From the NCBI GenBank assembly GCA_021324635.1, contig JAJPIS010000073.1, positions 59,745-123,744 of the forward strand: a stretch of DNA of 64,000 nucleotides, written 5' to 3'. The position numbers and the translations under genes are program-made. This stretch comes from Gemmatimonadota bacterium (GTDB lineage Bacteria; Gemmatimonadota; Gemmatimonadetes; Gemmatimonadales; Gemmatimonadaceae). The notes below the pieces were generated by a model. It made no database searches and was not told the origin of the DNA. It was given only the letters and a program-made list of their open reading frames with translations. The number at the start of each line of letters is the position of its first letter. Position 1 is the stretch's first letter. Below, piece after piece: positions 55,370 through 64,000 of this stretch.

Positions 55370-56338
55370 TTGCCCCGCACGACTCGATCGACCGCACTCG
55401 CGCTCTGCCTCATCGCCGTGCCGGCGGCCGCCGGCTGCCGCGACGCCGGCTCGCACGGCTCACCGCCCACCGCGGCTCCCGCGACCCGCTCGGCGACGAG
55501 CGACGCGACGCGAGGCGTGCTGCGCGACGACTTCGGCGACTCGGTCATCGTCGCGGCCACGCCGCCCGAGCGGATCGTCTCGCTCGTGCCGGCGACGACG
55601 GAGATGCTCTACGCCATTGGCGCCGGCGCCCGCCTCGTCGGGCGTACCCGCTGGGACGACTACCCGCCGGCCGTGCGGCGCGTGCCGGACGTGGGCGACG
55701 CGCTCCGGCCGAACGTCGAGGCCGTGCTCGCGCGCCGCCCCGACCTCGTGCTGCTCTACGCCAGCGCCGACGACCGCGACGCGGCCCTCCGGCTGCGTGC
55801 CGCGGGTGTGGCGACGCTGAGCCTGCGCATCGATCGCGTCGCCGATTTCCGCCGCGCGCTCGCCGTGCTCGGGTCGGCACTCCACGACTCGGCGCGGGCG
55901 GCCGCCGTCGCCGATTCCGTCCTCGGCACGCTGGCGCGAGTGCGGGCGGCGACGGCGGGCGCGAGCCGCGTGTCGGTCGTGTGGCAGGTCGAGATCACGC
56001 CGGTCATCGTCATCGGCGGCGGGAGCTTCCTCGACGAGTTGCTTCGTGATGCCGGCGGCCGGAACCTCTATGGCGAGGTCACCGTGCCCGCGCCGCAGGT
56101 CTCGCTCGAGGACCTGCTCGACCGGGCGCCCGAGGTCGTGCTGACGAGCCCCGCCGGGGCGCGTGCGATCCGTGTCGATCCCCGCTGGGGCTCCTGGCTC
56201 TCGATGCCGGGGCACCGGCTGCTCGTGCCCGACACGGCGGTCGTGGGACTGCCGTCCGTTCGCATGGGAGAGGCGGCGGTCGAGCTGGCGACGCTGCTGC
56301 ATCCCGAGCTGCGCGGCCGGATCGCGCCCGGCGGCTGA
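55370..56338 (+). CDS. btuF: Cobalamin ABC transporter substrate-binding lipoprotein (BtuF-like)
   Basis: Periplasmic-binding protein of the helical-backbone (type III) class. MPRTTRSTALALCLIAVPAAAGC is a lipoprotein signal; the mature part has RIVSLVPATTEMLYAIGAGARLVGRTRWDDYPPAVRRVPDVGDALRPNVEAVLARRPDLVL, matching BtuF-type proteins, with SWLSMPGHRL near the end. The frame is open from 55238, but TTG 55370 is chosen: it starts the signal peptide and lies 11 bases after GGGGAGGA. 322 residues. The riboswitch and the neighbouring btuC and btuD point to B12, although iron-siderophore binding proteins look similar. Confidence 0.88.
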   Translation: MPRTTRSTALALCLIAVPAAAGCRDAGSHGSPPTAAPATRSATSDATRGVLRDDFGDSVIVAATPPERIVSLVPATTEMLYAIGAGARLVGRTRWDDYPPAVRRVPDVGDALRPNVEAVLARRPDLVLLYASADDRDAALRLRAAGVATLSLRIDRVADFRRALAVLGSALHDSARAAAVADSVLGTLARVRAATAGASRVSVVWQVEITPVIVIGGGSFLDELLRDAGGRNLYGEVTVPAPQVSLEDLLDRAPEVVLTSPAGARAIRVDPRWGSWLSMPGHRLLVPDTAVVGLPSVRMGEAAVELATLLHPELRGRIAPGG

Positions 56339-56342
56339 GCGC

Positions 56343-57344
56343 ATGCACACGCGGTTCTGGATTGGCGCGCTCGTCGCGCTCGTCGGCGCGGCGATCCTCG
56401 GGATCGCGCTGGGGCCGGTCGGGTTGTCGCCGGCCCAGCTCTGGAGCGCGGTCGCGGGCCACGCCGACCCGGCGATCCGCGGGATCGTCCGCACGGTCCG
56501 CGTGCCACGCGTGGCGCTTGCGCTCCTCGTAGGAGCCGGGCTCGGGATGAGCGGGGCGGCGATGCAGGGAACCCTGCGGAACGCGCTCGCCGAGCCCTAC
56601 CTGCTGGGGGTCTCCGGCGGAGCCGCCGTCGGGGCGGTGATCGCCGTCGCGCTCCACGGCAGCACGGCGGTCGTGGTACCGATCGCGGCCTTCGCCGGCA
56701 GCGCGGTGGCCGCCGGACTCGTGCTGGGGACTGCGCGGGTCGCCGGCGCGGGGGTGATGGGCGGCGGTCGCGCGGACGGACGCCTCCTGCTCATGGCTGG
56801 CGTCGTCGTCGGGGCGTTCGCCAACGCGGCGATCATGGTGGCCTTTGCGGTTGCCCCGCCCGACACCGTGCGCGGGGCGCTCTGGTGGATGATGGGCTCC
56901 GTCGATGCCGGCGACTGGTCGCGGGTCGCGTGGCTCGGGCTCTACGTCGCTGCCGGCGGGGCGGCGCTGCTGCTCTGGGCCCGCGACATCGACGCCCTCG
57001 CGCTCGGCGAAGAGGCGGCGGCCGCGCTCGGCGTGGACGTGGAGGGCGCGAGCCGACGCACCTACCTCGGCGCCGCCCTGCTCGCCGCCGCGACCGTTGC
57101 GGCGGCCGGGCTCGTCGGTTTCGTCGGGCTCATCGTGCCGCACATCGTGCGGGCGGCCGGGATCCGGCGGCACCGGACGCTCGTGGCCGGGGGCGCGGTC
57201 GTGGGCGGCGCGCTCGTCGTCGCCGCGGATGTCATCGCCCGGACGATTCACCCACCCGCGGAGCTGCCGCTCGGAGCGGTGACGGCGCTCGTCGGGGTGC
57301 CGTTCTTCCTCATTCAACTGCGGCGGATCGCGGTGAGCGAGTGA
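56343..57344 (+). CDS. btuC: Cobalamin ABC transporter permease (BtuC/FecCD family)
   Basis: Inner-membrane permease with about ten helices. Family motifs RVPRVALALLVGAGLGMSGAAMQGTLRNALAEPYLLGVSGGAAVGAV, ALGEEAAAALGVDVEGASRRTYLGAALLAAATVAAAGLVGFVGLIVPHIVRAAG and ELPLGAVTALVGVPFFLIQLRR are intact. 333 residues from the ATG at 56343, four bases after btuF. GTGA overlap with the ATPase gene. Confidence 0.94.
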   Translation: MHTRFWIGALVALVGAAILGIALGPVGLSPAQLWSAVAGHADPAIRGIVRTVRVPRVALALLVGAGLGMSGAAMQGTLRNALAEPYLLGVSGGAAVGAVIAVALHGSTAVVVPIAAFAGSAVAAGLVLGTARVAGAGVMGGGRADGRLLLMAGVVVGAFANAAIMVAFAVAPPDTVRGALWWMMGSVDAGDWSRVAWLGLYVAAGGAALLLWARDIDALALGEEAAAALGVDVEGASRRTYLGAALLAAATVAAAGLVGFVGLIVPHIVRAAGIRRHRTLVAGGAVVGGALVVAADVIARTIHPPAELPLGAVTALVGVPFFLIQLRRIAVSE

Positions 57345-58171
57345 CGGTGATCGCCTTCAGCGATGTCCGGATCCGGTACCCGCGCGCCGCGCGCGATGCG
57401 ATCGCCGGGGTGAGCTTCGCCGCCGAGCGAGGAGTCGTGACCGCGGTCACCGGACCGAACGGCAGCGGGAAGAGCACCCTCGTGCGGGCGCTGCTGCGGC
57501 GGGTGCCGCTCGCCGGCGGGAGGCTCCTGCTCGATGACGTTCCGCTCTCCACCCTTCCGCCCCGCGCCGTCGCCCGACGCATCGCCGTCGTCCCGCAACG
57601 GGAGGACCCGCTGTTCCCGCTCGCGGTCCGGGAGTACATCGCGCTCGGTCGGTTCCCCCACAGCCGCGCATGGCAGGGGGAGAGGCGCGCTGACGCGGCG
57701 CAGATCGCGGCCGCGTCCGACCGCGCGGGCGTCCAGGACCTGCTCCGGCGCCACACGGACGAGCTCTCGGGCGGCGAATGGCAACGGGTCCGCATCGCTC
57801 GCGCGCTGGCCCAGGGCGGGGAAGCGCTCGTGCTCGATGAGCCGACGACGTTCCTCGACGTCGCGCACGAGATGGCCGTGTTCGAGCTCGTCGCCGAGCT
57901 CGCGCGCGAGGGGATGACCGTGCTGCTGATCACCCATCAGCTCAACCTCGTGGCCCGCTTCGCCGCCCGCGTCGTTCTGTTGCACGTGGGGACAGTCGCC
58001 GCCGCCGGGACGCCCGCCGAGGTCATGACCGGTCCCATCCTGGAGCGCGTCTACGAGTGGCCGCTCGTGGTCGGGCGGGATCCGGCCGTTGGCGCTCCGA
58101 TGCTGATCCCCCTCCGCGCTCGGCCGCACCACTCACCGTATCACTCACCTCTTTCCTCCCCGAGGCAATGA
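57341..58171 (+). CDS. btuD: Cobalamin ABC transporter ATP-binding protein
   Basis: ATPase subunit for BtuC. Walker A GPNGSGKSTLVRALLRR, Q-loop VPQREDPLFPLAVREYIALGRFPH, signature LSGGEWQRVRIARALAQGG, Walker B ALVLDEPTTFLDVAHE and the H-loop ITHQLNLVARF are all present. 276 residues. The tail contains a small CACTCACC repeat (HHSPYHSP) and overlaps the receptor gene as ATGA. Confidence 0.94.
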   Translation: MTVIAFSDVRIRYPRAARDAIAGVSFAAERGVVTAVTGPNGSGKSTLVRALLRRVPLAGGRLLLDDVPLSTLPPRAVARRIAVVPQREDPLFPLAVREYIALGRFPHSRAWQGERRADAAQIAAASDRAGVQDLLRRHTDELSGGEWQRVRIARALAQGGEALVLDEPTTFLDVAHEMAVFELVAELAREGMTVLLITHQLNLVARFAARVVLLHVGTVAAAGTPAEVMTGPILERVYEWPLVVGRDPAVGAPMLIPLRARPHHSPYHSPLSSPRQ

Positions 58172-60261
58172 ACTCCGTTCGTCCTGCTGCCCCATCGATC
58201 GACTCCCTGCCGACGATCCGCTCGCGCCGCATCGGGCGCAGCCGACTCTGCCTCGGCGCCCTCCTCGCGGTGGCACTCGGGACCGCCCGCGCGGAACGCC
58301 TCGGCGCGCAAGTCGTGGACGATACCGCCTCGCTCCCGCGCGTCGTCGTGACGGCCACGCGGGTGCCGTTCTCGCAGGCGGTGTCGACGACCTCGACGAC
58401 CGTGATCACCGGCGACGATCTCCGCGCCAGGGGCATCCTCACGGTGGGAGATGCGCTGCGGGACGCGCCCGGGATCGCGCTCGTCCAGACCGGGTCGGTC
58501 GGCGGCCTGACGTCGCTCTTCCTCCGGGGCGGCGAGAGCGGGTACACCAAGGTGCTGCTCGACGGGATCCCGCTCAACGAGCCGGGCGGCACGTTCTACT
58601 TTCAGAACCTGACCGCGGCGGACATCGACCGGATCGAGATCGTTCGCGGACCGACGAGCGTGCTTTACGGGTCGGACGCGGTCAGCGGCACTGTCCAGAT
58701 CTTCACCAAGGAGGGAGCGGGCGCCGTCCAGGGCGCGCTCACGGCTCGGGGCGGGAACTACAAGACGGCCGACGGCGCGCTGGATGTGAGCGGGGCCGCG
58801 GGCCCCCTGGGCTTCTCCCTCGGTGGGACACGGGAGACGACGGCCGGCGTGCTGCCGTTCAACAACCAGCTCACGAACGGCGAGCTGGCCGGTCGCCTCG
58901 ACGTGGGCCACGGCTCGCCGTCCTCGGCGTCGCTCGTCGCCCGCTATCACACGGCCGACTATCATTTTCCGACCCTGGGCAGCGGGATCCCCGTCGACCA
59001 CAACCAGCAACGGCGGGATGAGGGGGCATCGCTCGGGGTGAGCGGCCAGCACGCGATCACCTCGCGGGTCGACGCGCACCTGGCCCTGACGACGACCGCG
59101 CAGGACGCCGCCAATATCAACCCGCCCGACGGGCCCGCGGACACAGTCGGCACGTTCTCGACGTTCAATCGCGACGCCTTCCGGCGCGACGCGGCCGACG
59201 TGCACCTCGACGCACACGTCGGCGCGGCGGCGGTCGCGACAGTCGGCGGGAGCCTGGAGGGGCAGATCGATCGGACGCGGTCCTTCGACCGGTTCAACTT
59301 CCCGGGACCCGGTGGGGCCGCAGGGTCCGACACGGTCGCGCCGGCGGCGTACTTCCGCCGGGTCGGCGCAGCATACGCGCAGGTCGTCGGCAACATCGGC
59401 CCGTCGGCGTCGTACACGGCGGGAGCCCGCCTCGACGACAACAGCGCCTTCGGGACTTTTCCGACCTATCGCCTCGGCGTCGGCTACGCGCTCGGGTTCG
59501 GCGCGCAGCTCCACGCGAACGTGGGGACCGCGTTCAAGGAGCCGACCGTCGAGCAGAACTTCTCCCGCGTGGCGTTCGACGTCGGGAACCCCTCGCTCCG
59601 CCCGGAGCACTCCGTCGGGTGGGAGGTCGGCGTCGCGGAATCACCCTTCGGCCCCGGGCTGACCCTGTCCGCCACGTACTTCAATCAGCGATTCCACGAC
59701 ATCATCGACTACTCGTTCGCCGGATTTCCCGTTCGGGCCCATCCCGGTGATACGACCAACTTCGTCAACATTGCGGGCGCGATCGCCAACGGCATCGAGA
59801 CGGGCCTCATCGTCGGACCGGTGTCCGGCACCTCGCTCGAGCTGACCTACACGGGCCTCCTCACCCGCGTCACCAACAACGGCGTCGACCAGAGCGGCTA
59901 CTCGCAGTTCCGGGTCGGGACGCGCCTCATCCGCCGACCGGCCCACGAGGGGAGTGGCACGTTCCGCTCCGCGGTCGGACGGCGCGGGTCTCTGGCCACG
60001 ACGGTCCGCTACATCGGGGCGCGCGACGACATCAACTTCGGTGCCCTCTCCGGCGGCACGGCCCGCGTGGTGCTCCCCGGCTTCACGACCGTGGACCTCG
60101 CTGGGGACTACGTTCTGCTGAGCGGCGGGGCCACCGGCCCGACGCTGAGCCTCACCGCGCGCGTGACGAACCTGCTCGCCCGACGCTACGAGGAGGTGTA
60201 CTCGTACGCCGCGCCGGGTCGCACGGTGCTGGTGGGCGGACGGCTCGCGATCCATCGCTGA
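58168..60261 (+). CDS. btuB: TonB-dependent outer-membrane receptor, BtuB-like
   Basis: Outer-membrane cobalamin receptor by context. After a signal sequence (hydrophobic core LCLGALLAVALGTARA) comes a TonB box-like LPRVVVTATRVPFSQAVS, then the plug domain with DALRDAPGIALVQTGSVGGLTSLFLRGGESGYTKVLLDGIPLNEPGG and IEIVRGPTSVLYGSDAVSGTVQIFTKEG. The barrel follows with NVGTAFKEPTVEQNF and NPSLRPEHSVGWEVG, and a final strand ending in LVGGRLAIHR. 697 residues. Overlaps btuD by 4 bases in an operon headed by a cobalamin riboswitch. Confidence 0.92.
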   Translation: MNSVRPAAPSIDSLPTIRSRRIGRSRLCLGALLAVALGTARAERLGAQVVDDTASLPRVVVTATRVPFSQAVSTTSTTVITGDDLRARGILTVGDALRDAPGIALVQTGSVGGLTSLFLRGGESGYTKVLLDGIPLNEPGGTFYFQNLTAADIDRIEIVRGPTSVLYGSDAVSGTVQIFTKEGAGAVQGALTARGGNYKTADGALDVSGAAGPLGFSLGGTRETTAGVLPFNNQLTNGELAGRLDVGHGSPSSASLVARYHTADYHFPTLGSGIPVDHNQQRRDEGASLGVSGQHAITSRVDAHLALTTTAQDAANINPPDGPADTVGTFSTFNRDAFRRDAADVHLDAHVGAAAVATVGGSLEGQIDRTRSFDRFNFPGPGGAAGSDTVAPAAYFRRVGAAYAQVVGNIGPSASYTAGARLDDNSAFGTFPTYRLGVGYALGFGAQLHANVGTAFKEPTVEQNFSRVAFDVGNPSLRPEHSVGWEVGVAESPFGPGLTLSATYFNQRFHDIIDYSFAGFPVRAHPGDTTNFVNIAGAIANGIETGLIVGPVSGTSLELTYTGLLTRVTNNGVDQSGYSQFRVGTRLIRRPAHEGSGTFRSAVGRRGSLATTVRYIGARDDINFGALSGGTARVVLPGFTTVDLAGDYVLLSGGATGPTLSLTARVTNLLARRYEEVYSYAAPGRTVLVGGRLAIHR

Positions 60262-60297
60262 TGGCGACGCGGGGACGGGCGGCCGGAGGGCGGCGGC

Positions 60298-60303
60298 TAT
60301 CTT
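60298..60303 (+). promoter_or_regulatory. -10 box of the leaderless recO promoter
   Basis: TATCTT ends 6 bases before the ATG at 60310, so transcription would start at the ATG itself. No Shine-Dalgarno motif and no good -35 are seen in the 48-base gap. Confidence 0.6.
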
Positions 60304-60309
60304 ACGATC

Positions 60310-61071
60310 ATGGCCTTCCTGGTCACCGATGCGGTCGTGCTCCACGCGCTCGACTACCTGGAAACGTCGCGCATCTATCGACTGCTGACCCGTGAGGCCG
60401 GAGTCCAATCCGTGCTCGCGCGCGGGGCGCGGCGGCCCCGCTCGCGATTCGGTTCGGCGGTCGATCTGTTCGCCGAAGGCGAAGCGCAACTCTCGGTGCG
60501 CCCCACCCGCGACCTCCAGACTCTGACGGCGTTCGATGTCACGCGCGCGAGGCCGCACCTGGCAGCCTCGCTCGAGCGGTTCACCGGTGCGGCCATGCTC
60601 GCCGAGCTTGCCCTCTGCTTCGCACGGGACGATGCCCAGCCACTGCTGTACGACGCGGTGCGCAGCGGACTGGACGCGATCGCGGCCGCCGACGACGCGC
60701 CCGGCGCCGCCCGCGAGGCCGCGCTGGCGGGGGCGTGGCACGTGGTCGCGCAGCTCGGCTTTGCGCCGACGGTCGATGTCTGTTGCTCCTGTCGCGCGGT
60801 GGTGCCCCTCGCCGACCGGGTGCCGTTCAGCCACCCCGCCGGGGGCGTGCTCTGTGACGTCTGCGCGAGGCTGGAGCGTGCGAGCCGGTCGCTTCCGGCA
60901 TCGGCCCGGCATGCGCTGGGACACTGGCTTCGTGGCCATCCGGCGCCGGTGCCGGCGGGAGAGCTGGATGCGCGGGCGCACCAGCGGCTGCTCCGCGAGT
61001 TTCTGGGCGAGCACCTGACGGAGGGACGAACGACGCGCGCCTTCCAGGTGTGGGAGCGGGGGATGGCATGA
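60310..61071 (+). CDS. recO: DNA repair protein RecO
   Basis: Recombination mediator that, with RecR, loads RecA on SSB-coated DNA. The N-terminal OB fold ([44 protein letters not shown]) and the C-terminal helical domain with a four-cysteine zinc site ([28 protein letters not shown]) are both present. 253 residues. It overlaps selB by 4 bases. Confidence 0.95.
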   Translation: MAFLVTDAVVLHALDYLETSRIYRLLTREAGVQSVLARGARRPRSRFGSAVDLFAEGEAQLSVRPTRDLQTLTAFDVTRARPHLAASLERFTGAAMLAELALCFARDDAQPLLYDAVRSGLDAIAAADDAPGAAREAALAGAWHVVAQLGFAPTVDVCCSCRAVVPLADRVPFSHPAGGVLCDVCARLERASRSLPASARHALGHWLRGHPAPVPAGELDARAHQRLLREFLGEHLTEGRTTRAFQVWERGMA

Positions 61072-63131
61072 TCCTCGGCACGGCCGGCCACATCGACCAC
61101 GGGAAGACCGCCCTGGTCAGAGCGCTGACCGGTGTCGACACCGACCGTCTGCCCGAGGAGCGCCGGCGCGGGATCACGATCGAGCTCGGGTTCGCGCCGC
61201 TCACGCTCGCGCTCGATGGAGCCGGGGCGGGGGCGGCGAGCGCCCTGACGATCGGGGTGGTCGACGTGCCGGGTCACGAGGATTTCGTGCGCACCATGCT
61301 CGCGGGCGCGAGCGGGATCGATGCCGCGCTGCTCGTCGTGGCGGCCGACGAGGGCGTGATGCCGCAGACGCGGGAGCATCTGGCGATCCTGGAGCTGCTG
61401 GGGATCCGGGCCGGCGTGGTTGCGCTGACCAAGGCCGATCTCGTGGACGCCGAATGGCTGGCGCTCGTGCAGGAGGATGTCGAACGCCTGCTGGCCGGCA
61501 CGGCGCTGGCGGGGTCGCGGCAGATCCCCGTCTCGTCGCCCACGGGGACCGGGCTGGACGCGCTGCGGGCGGCGATCGCCGAGCTGGCGGCGGGCGCCCG
61601 GCCGCGGCACGAGGCGGACCTCTTCCGACTGCCGATCGACCGCGCCTTCACGGTCAAAGGCACAGGCACGGTCGTGACCGGCACGGTGTGGACCGGGCGG
61701 CTGCGGCGGGACGAGACGGTTCGCATTCTGCCCGGCGGGATCACCGCGCGCGTTCGCAGCTTGCAGTCGCACGGCGCCGCGATCGACGCCGCGGGACCCG
61801 GGATCCGCGCCGCGGTGGGATTGAGCGGTGTGGACGTGGCTGCCGTGCCGCGCGGCTCGACCCTGGTGACCCAGGGCAGCTGGGAGCCGACGACGCTGGT
61901 GCGCGCCGATGTCGTGCTCCTCCCCGATGCCCCGCCGATCGGGCCGCGGGCGCACGTGCGCTTCCACCTCGGGACCCGGGAGGTCGAGGCCCGGATCATC
62001 GCCCGCGGCGGCGTCGTGCGGCCGCCGGTCGGCGCCGCCCTCCCGCTCCAGCGTGCGCCCCGCATGCCCGTGCGGATCGTGCTCCAGGAGCCGATCGTGG
62101 CCCGCGGCGGCGACCGATTCGTGCTCCGCACCGGCTCCCCGGCCGCCACGATCGGTGGCGGCGTGGTGACCGACGCGGCGCCCGGGCACCGGCGGGCCAA
62201 ACCGTGGCCGCAGCCTGGCGGCACGGCAAGCGAGCGACTGGTCCGGCTTACCGCCGATAGTGGGCTGCGCGGCCTGTCCGAGGCGAGTGCCGCCATCCGG
62301 GCGGGTCTTCAGCCCGCGCAGATCACCGAGGCGGCGAACGCGGCGGCGGACCGGATCGAGATGCTCGAGGGGGTGCTCTACGACCGTGCGGCGTTGGCGG
62401 CGCTCGCGGAGCGCATGACCGAGACCGTGGACCTGCATCATCAGCGTGCGCCGCTCGAGGATGGGCTCTCGATCCAGGCGCTTCGGGCGCTGGCGGGTGG
62501 ATCGCCGATCGTCGATCGGATGCTCCAGCGCCTCGTGGCCGCTGGCCGGCTCCTCGTCGCGCGCGGCCTCGCGAGCCGGCCGGGGTGGGCGGTTCGACCG
62601 TCACCGGTCCAGGAGTCGGCGATGGAGCGGCTGGCCGCCGCCATTCGGTGCGCCGGACGGGAGCCGCCCAGCACCAGCGAGTTGGCGACGAGCGGCATGG
62701 TGGGTGTATCGGACCCGGACGAGATCGTGACACTTCTCCGGGTGCTGGAGCGTAGGGGGATTGTGCGGCAGGTGGAACTGGACCGGTACTACAGCATCGA
62801 GGCACTCGATGGGCTCAGGACCGCGTTGCGCACCGGGATGTCCCCCGGCCGGGAGTACGGGCCGGCGGAACTTCGTGACCTGCTCGGGGTTTCGCGAAAG
62901 TATCTGATTCCGTTGCTGGAGCACTGCGATCGGGTCGGGCTCACCGAGCGCCGCACGGGAGGGCGCGTACGGGCCGACGGACGGCGCGGGACGCGTGGCC
63001 CAAAAGGCGCAGAGGAGATTCCCGATGAGGCGGCCTCGAGTCCGAGCCGAGGCGGCGGGGACAGAGTGACCGGTGAGAGTGGAGGCCAGGTCGATGCGTC
63101 TACCGGTAGGACACACCCCGACTCGTCTTGA
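61068..63131 (+). CDS. selB: Selenocysteine-specific elongation factor SelB
   Basis: EF-Tu-like GTPase that brings Sec-tRNA to UGA codons with a SECIS element. G1 [41 protein letters not shown]3 DVPGHEDFV and G4 TKAD are intact, then domains II-III with [19 protein letters not shown] and several C-terminal winged helices, the last with [38 protein letters not shown]. After this comes a tail of about 50 Gly/Arg/Ser residues whose DNA holds the promoter of the next gene. 687 residues from the ATG at 61068. selA, selD and the tRNA are not in the window. Confidence 0.95.
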   Translation: MILGTAGHIDHGKTALVRALTGVDTDRLPEERRRGITIELGFAPLTLALDGAGAGAASALTIGVVDVPGHEDFVRTMLAGASGIDAALLVVAADEGVMPQTREHLAILELLGIRAGVVALTKADLVDAEWLALVQEDVERLLAGTALAGSRQIPVSSPTGTGLDALRAAIAELAAGARPRHEADLFRLPIDRAFTVKGTGTVVTGTVWTGRLRRDETVRILPGGITARVRSLQSHGAAIDAAGPGIRAAVGLSGVDVAAVPRGSTLVTQGSWEPTTLVRADVVLLPDAPPIGPRAHVRFHLGTREVEARIIARGGVVRPPVGAALPLQRAPRMPVRIVLQEPIVARGGDRFVLRTGSPAATIGGGVVTDAAPGHRRAKPWPQPGGTASERLVRLTADSGLRGLSEASAAIRAGLQPAQITEAANAAADRIEMLEGVLYDRAALAALAERMTETVDLHHQRAPLEDGLSIQALRALAGGSPIVDRMLQRLVAAGRLLVARGLASRPGWAVRPSPVQESAMERLAAAIRCAGREPPSTSELATSGMVGVSDPDEIVTLLRVLERRGIVRQVELDRYYSIEALDGLRTALRTGMSPGREYGPAELRDLLGVSRKYLIPLLEHCDRVGLTERRTGGRVRADGRRGTRGPKGAEEIPDEAASSPSRGGGDRVTGESGGQVDASTGRTHPDSS

Positions 63132-63157
63132 CAAGTACCTCCGGGGAGACCTAACGT
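63128..63157 (+). promoter_or_regulatory. Promoter for the FlgD-like secreted protein
   Basis: A perfect TTGACA (63128-63133), whose TGA is the selB stop, an 18-base spacer and TAACGT (63152-63157). The predicted leader to the ATG at 63235 is about 70 bases and contains a GGAG ribosome binding site at 63224-63227. Confidence 0.6.
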
Positions 63158-63234
63158 TGCGCGCCGACCCAATCCCGTCGACCGTCGTCCAGGAGCCGTC
63201 TTTCGCCCTTCTCTCGTCAGCTCGGAGTGTGTGC

Positions 63235-63822
63235 ATGAGGTTCCCCACGGGAACCAACACGCCCCGCTCGGGGCGTGCCTGTCGGGCGGGAGGCCAGACG
63301 CACCGCAGGTCAGGATTCGGGGCTCGGATCAGGGTGGTCGCGGCGCACGTGGCCGTCGCGGTGGCAGTGGTCGGGGCGGGAGCGGCGTTCGCGCCGTCGC
63401 GCGCGGGTGCGCAGACGTCGCAGCCGGGGACGCCACCGAGCGCCGTCAAGCACCAGGAGGGCGCGCTGCTCGCGCCGCTGGGGCAGAACTACCCCAACCC
63501 GTTCAGCCCGGCGACTCGCATCCCCTTCACGGTCGGTAATCCGCCGGCCTGCACGGGCGCAGGCCGCCAGTTCCGGGTCAGCCTCAAGATCTACAACCTG
63601 CTTGCGCAGCTGGTCGCCGTCCCGGTCATGGCCGACGGCCTGTCGGCGACATCGGTCGGGCAGCCCGTGGAGTCGCTCCAACTCCCCTGCGGGCAGTACA
63701 TCGCGTACTGGAACGGCACGGCGCTGACCACCAACCGGGACGTTGCCCCGGGCCTCTACCTGTACCGCCTCGAGATCAACGGCAAGCCGGTCGCCGCGCG
63801 GAAGATGGTCATCCAGCGCTGA
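63235..63822 (+). CDS. Secreted protein with FlgD-like C-terminal domain
   Basis: A long n-region (about 30 residues, Arg/Gly-rich) precedes a hydrophobic stretch (VVAAHVAVAVAVVGAGAAFAPSRAGAQ) that ends in a signal-peptidase type AGAQ site. The rest is one FlgD-like Ig domain: LGQNYPNPFSPATRIPFTVGN, VSLKIYNLLAQLVAVPV, CGQYIAYWNGTAL, PGLYLYRLEINGKPVAARKMVIQR. In FCB bacteria such domains usually sit at the C-terminus of large secreted proteins, some exported by type IX secretion; here the domain stands almost alone in 195 residues. GGAG lies 7 bases before the ATG. Two Cys may form a disulfide. Confidence 0.75.
   Translation: MRFPTGTNTPRSGRACRAGGQTHRRSGFGARIRVVAAHVAVAVAVVGAGAAFAPSRAGAQTSQPGTPPSAVKHQEGALLAPLGQNYPNPFSPATRIPFTVGNPPACTGAGRQFRVSLKIYNLLAQLVAVPVMADGLSATSVGQPVESLQLPCGQYIAYWNGTALTTNRDVAPGLYLYRLEINGKPVAARKMVIQR
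63239..63278 (+). other. Two adjacent hairpins over the first codons of the FlgD-like gene
   Basis: GGTTCCC (63239-63245) pairs with GGGAACC (63249-63255), and CACGCCCC (63259-63266) pairs with GGGGCGTG (63271-63278). Both start within 25 bases of the ATG. They could slow translation initiation; no T-tract follows. Confidence 0.45.
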
Positions 63823-64000
63823 CGCGCACCGTTGCGTAGCGCGCACAACCGGCTGCCGTAGTGCAAGTTACGTCTCCGACGTCCGGTAACGCATCAACTC
63901 TGTCGTCCTTCGGCGGATTGGTGCGTTTTATGGGGTAGGGCACGCCCTCGCTCGACCGCTCCCGGCGGGCAGTCGTGCCCGGACACACACGCCTGCGGGG
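63823..64000. other. Intergenic stretch with no supported feature
   Basis: 178 bases to the window end. Base composition is less GC-rich than the rest around 63860-63940 (TTACG and TTTTATGG stretches), as in a promoter region, but no paired -35/-10, tRNA or open frame could be supported. Confidence 0.5.

Noticed and set aside
55201..55820. GGGGGAGAG followed by a GTG at 55221 just after the riboswitch
   Set aside because: It looks like an initiation site, but the frame it opens overlaps btuF out of frame and has a shadow-like Arg/Pro composition with no signal peptide or domain.
62977..63240. Possible tRNA-Sec gene next to selB
   Set aside because: I looked for a long extra arm, an 8-bp acceptor stem and a TTCGA T-loop in this stretch and found no consistent cloverleaf.

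Overview
The window is about 70% GC, densely packed and almost wholly coding. It holds 54 genes, of which 52 are on the + strand within long co-directional runs. Several traits together point to a Gram-negative-type bacterium of the FCB group, most plausibly Gemmatimonadota: a meso-DAP type MurE, secreted proteins with signal peptides ending in AQ, outer-membrane barrels and a TonB receptor, a secreted protein with a FlgD-like C-terminal domain, a PASTA-bearing division transpeptidase, and AsnS. This is an inference from gene content, not from a marker-gene tree. No mobile element, CRISPR array, tRNA or rRNA was found.

Region 1 (1-14.5 kb) is the division and cell wall (dcw) cluster: ftsI-type PBP (cut by the window edge), murE, murF, mraY, murD, ftsW, murG, murC, ftsQ, ftsA and ftsZ. 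Most junctions are 4-base GTGA overlaps, so translation is coupled. Two internal promoters are visible, before murC and before ftsZ. The ftsA-ftsZ gap also carries a perfect DnaA box in the loop of a 14-bp inverted repeat.

Region 2 (14.5-26.8 kb) holds an M23 peptidase, a large membrane protein, ftsY and recG. A 445-bp island of palindromic and direct repeats follows, between convergent genes. On the - strand come a sensor kinase with a coiled-coil lipoprotein, and mazG; asnS and alr are on the + strand.

Region 3 (26.8-43.9 kb) has a lipoprotein and barrel pair, a receiver-kinase protein, miaB, fbp, a methylmalonyl-CoA mutase catalytic chain without a B12 domain, an FmdB-type protein, argS, a PfkB kinase, purM, an outer-membrane protein and a full riboflavin set (ribD, ribE, ribBA, ribH) followed by nusB.

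Region 4 (44-50.6 kb) is a glycosyltransferase and then a complete mannose-family phosphotransferase locus: hprK, EIIA, EIIB, EIIC, EIID, HPr and EI. Region 5 (50.6-55 kb) has metK, ahcY, a bifunctional-nuclease family gene and a secreted protein. Region 6 (55-60.3 kb) is a cobalamin riboswitch controlling btuF, btuC, btuD and a BtuB-like receptor; this fits with the B12-dependent mutase in region 3. Region 7 (60.3-64 kb) is recO, selB and a FlgD-like secreted protein.

The most interesting signals are regulatory. Seven genes have a TAnnTT or TAnnAT box 5-8 bases before the start codon and little or no Shine-Dalgarno sequence, which predicts leaderless or near-leaderless mRNAs. The others are the DnaA-box hairpin before ftsZ, a hairpin predicted to hide the btuF ribosome binding site, and short tandem repeats (10-12 bp units) at two gene junctions.
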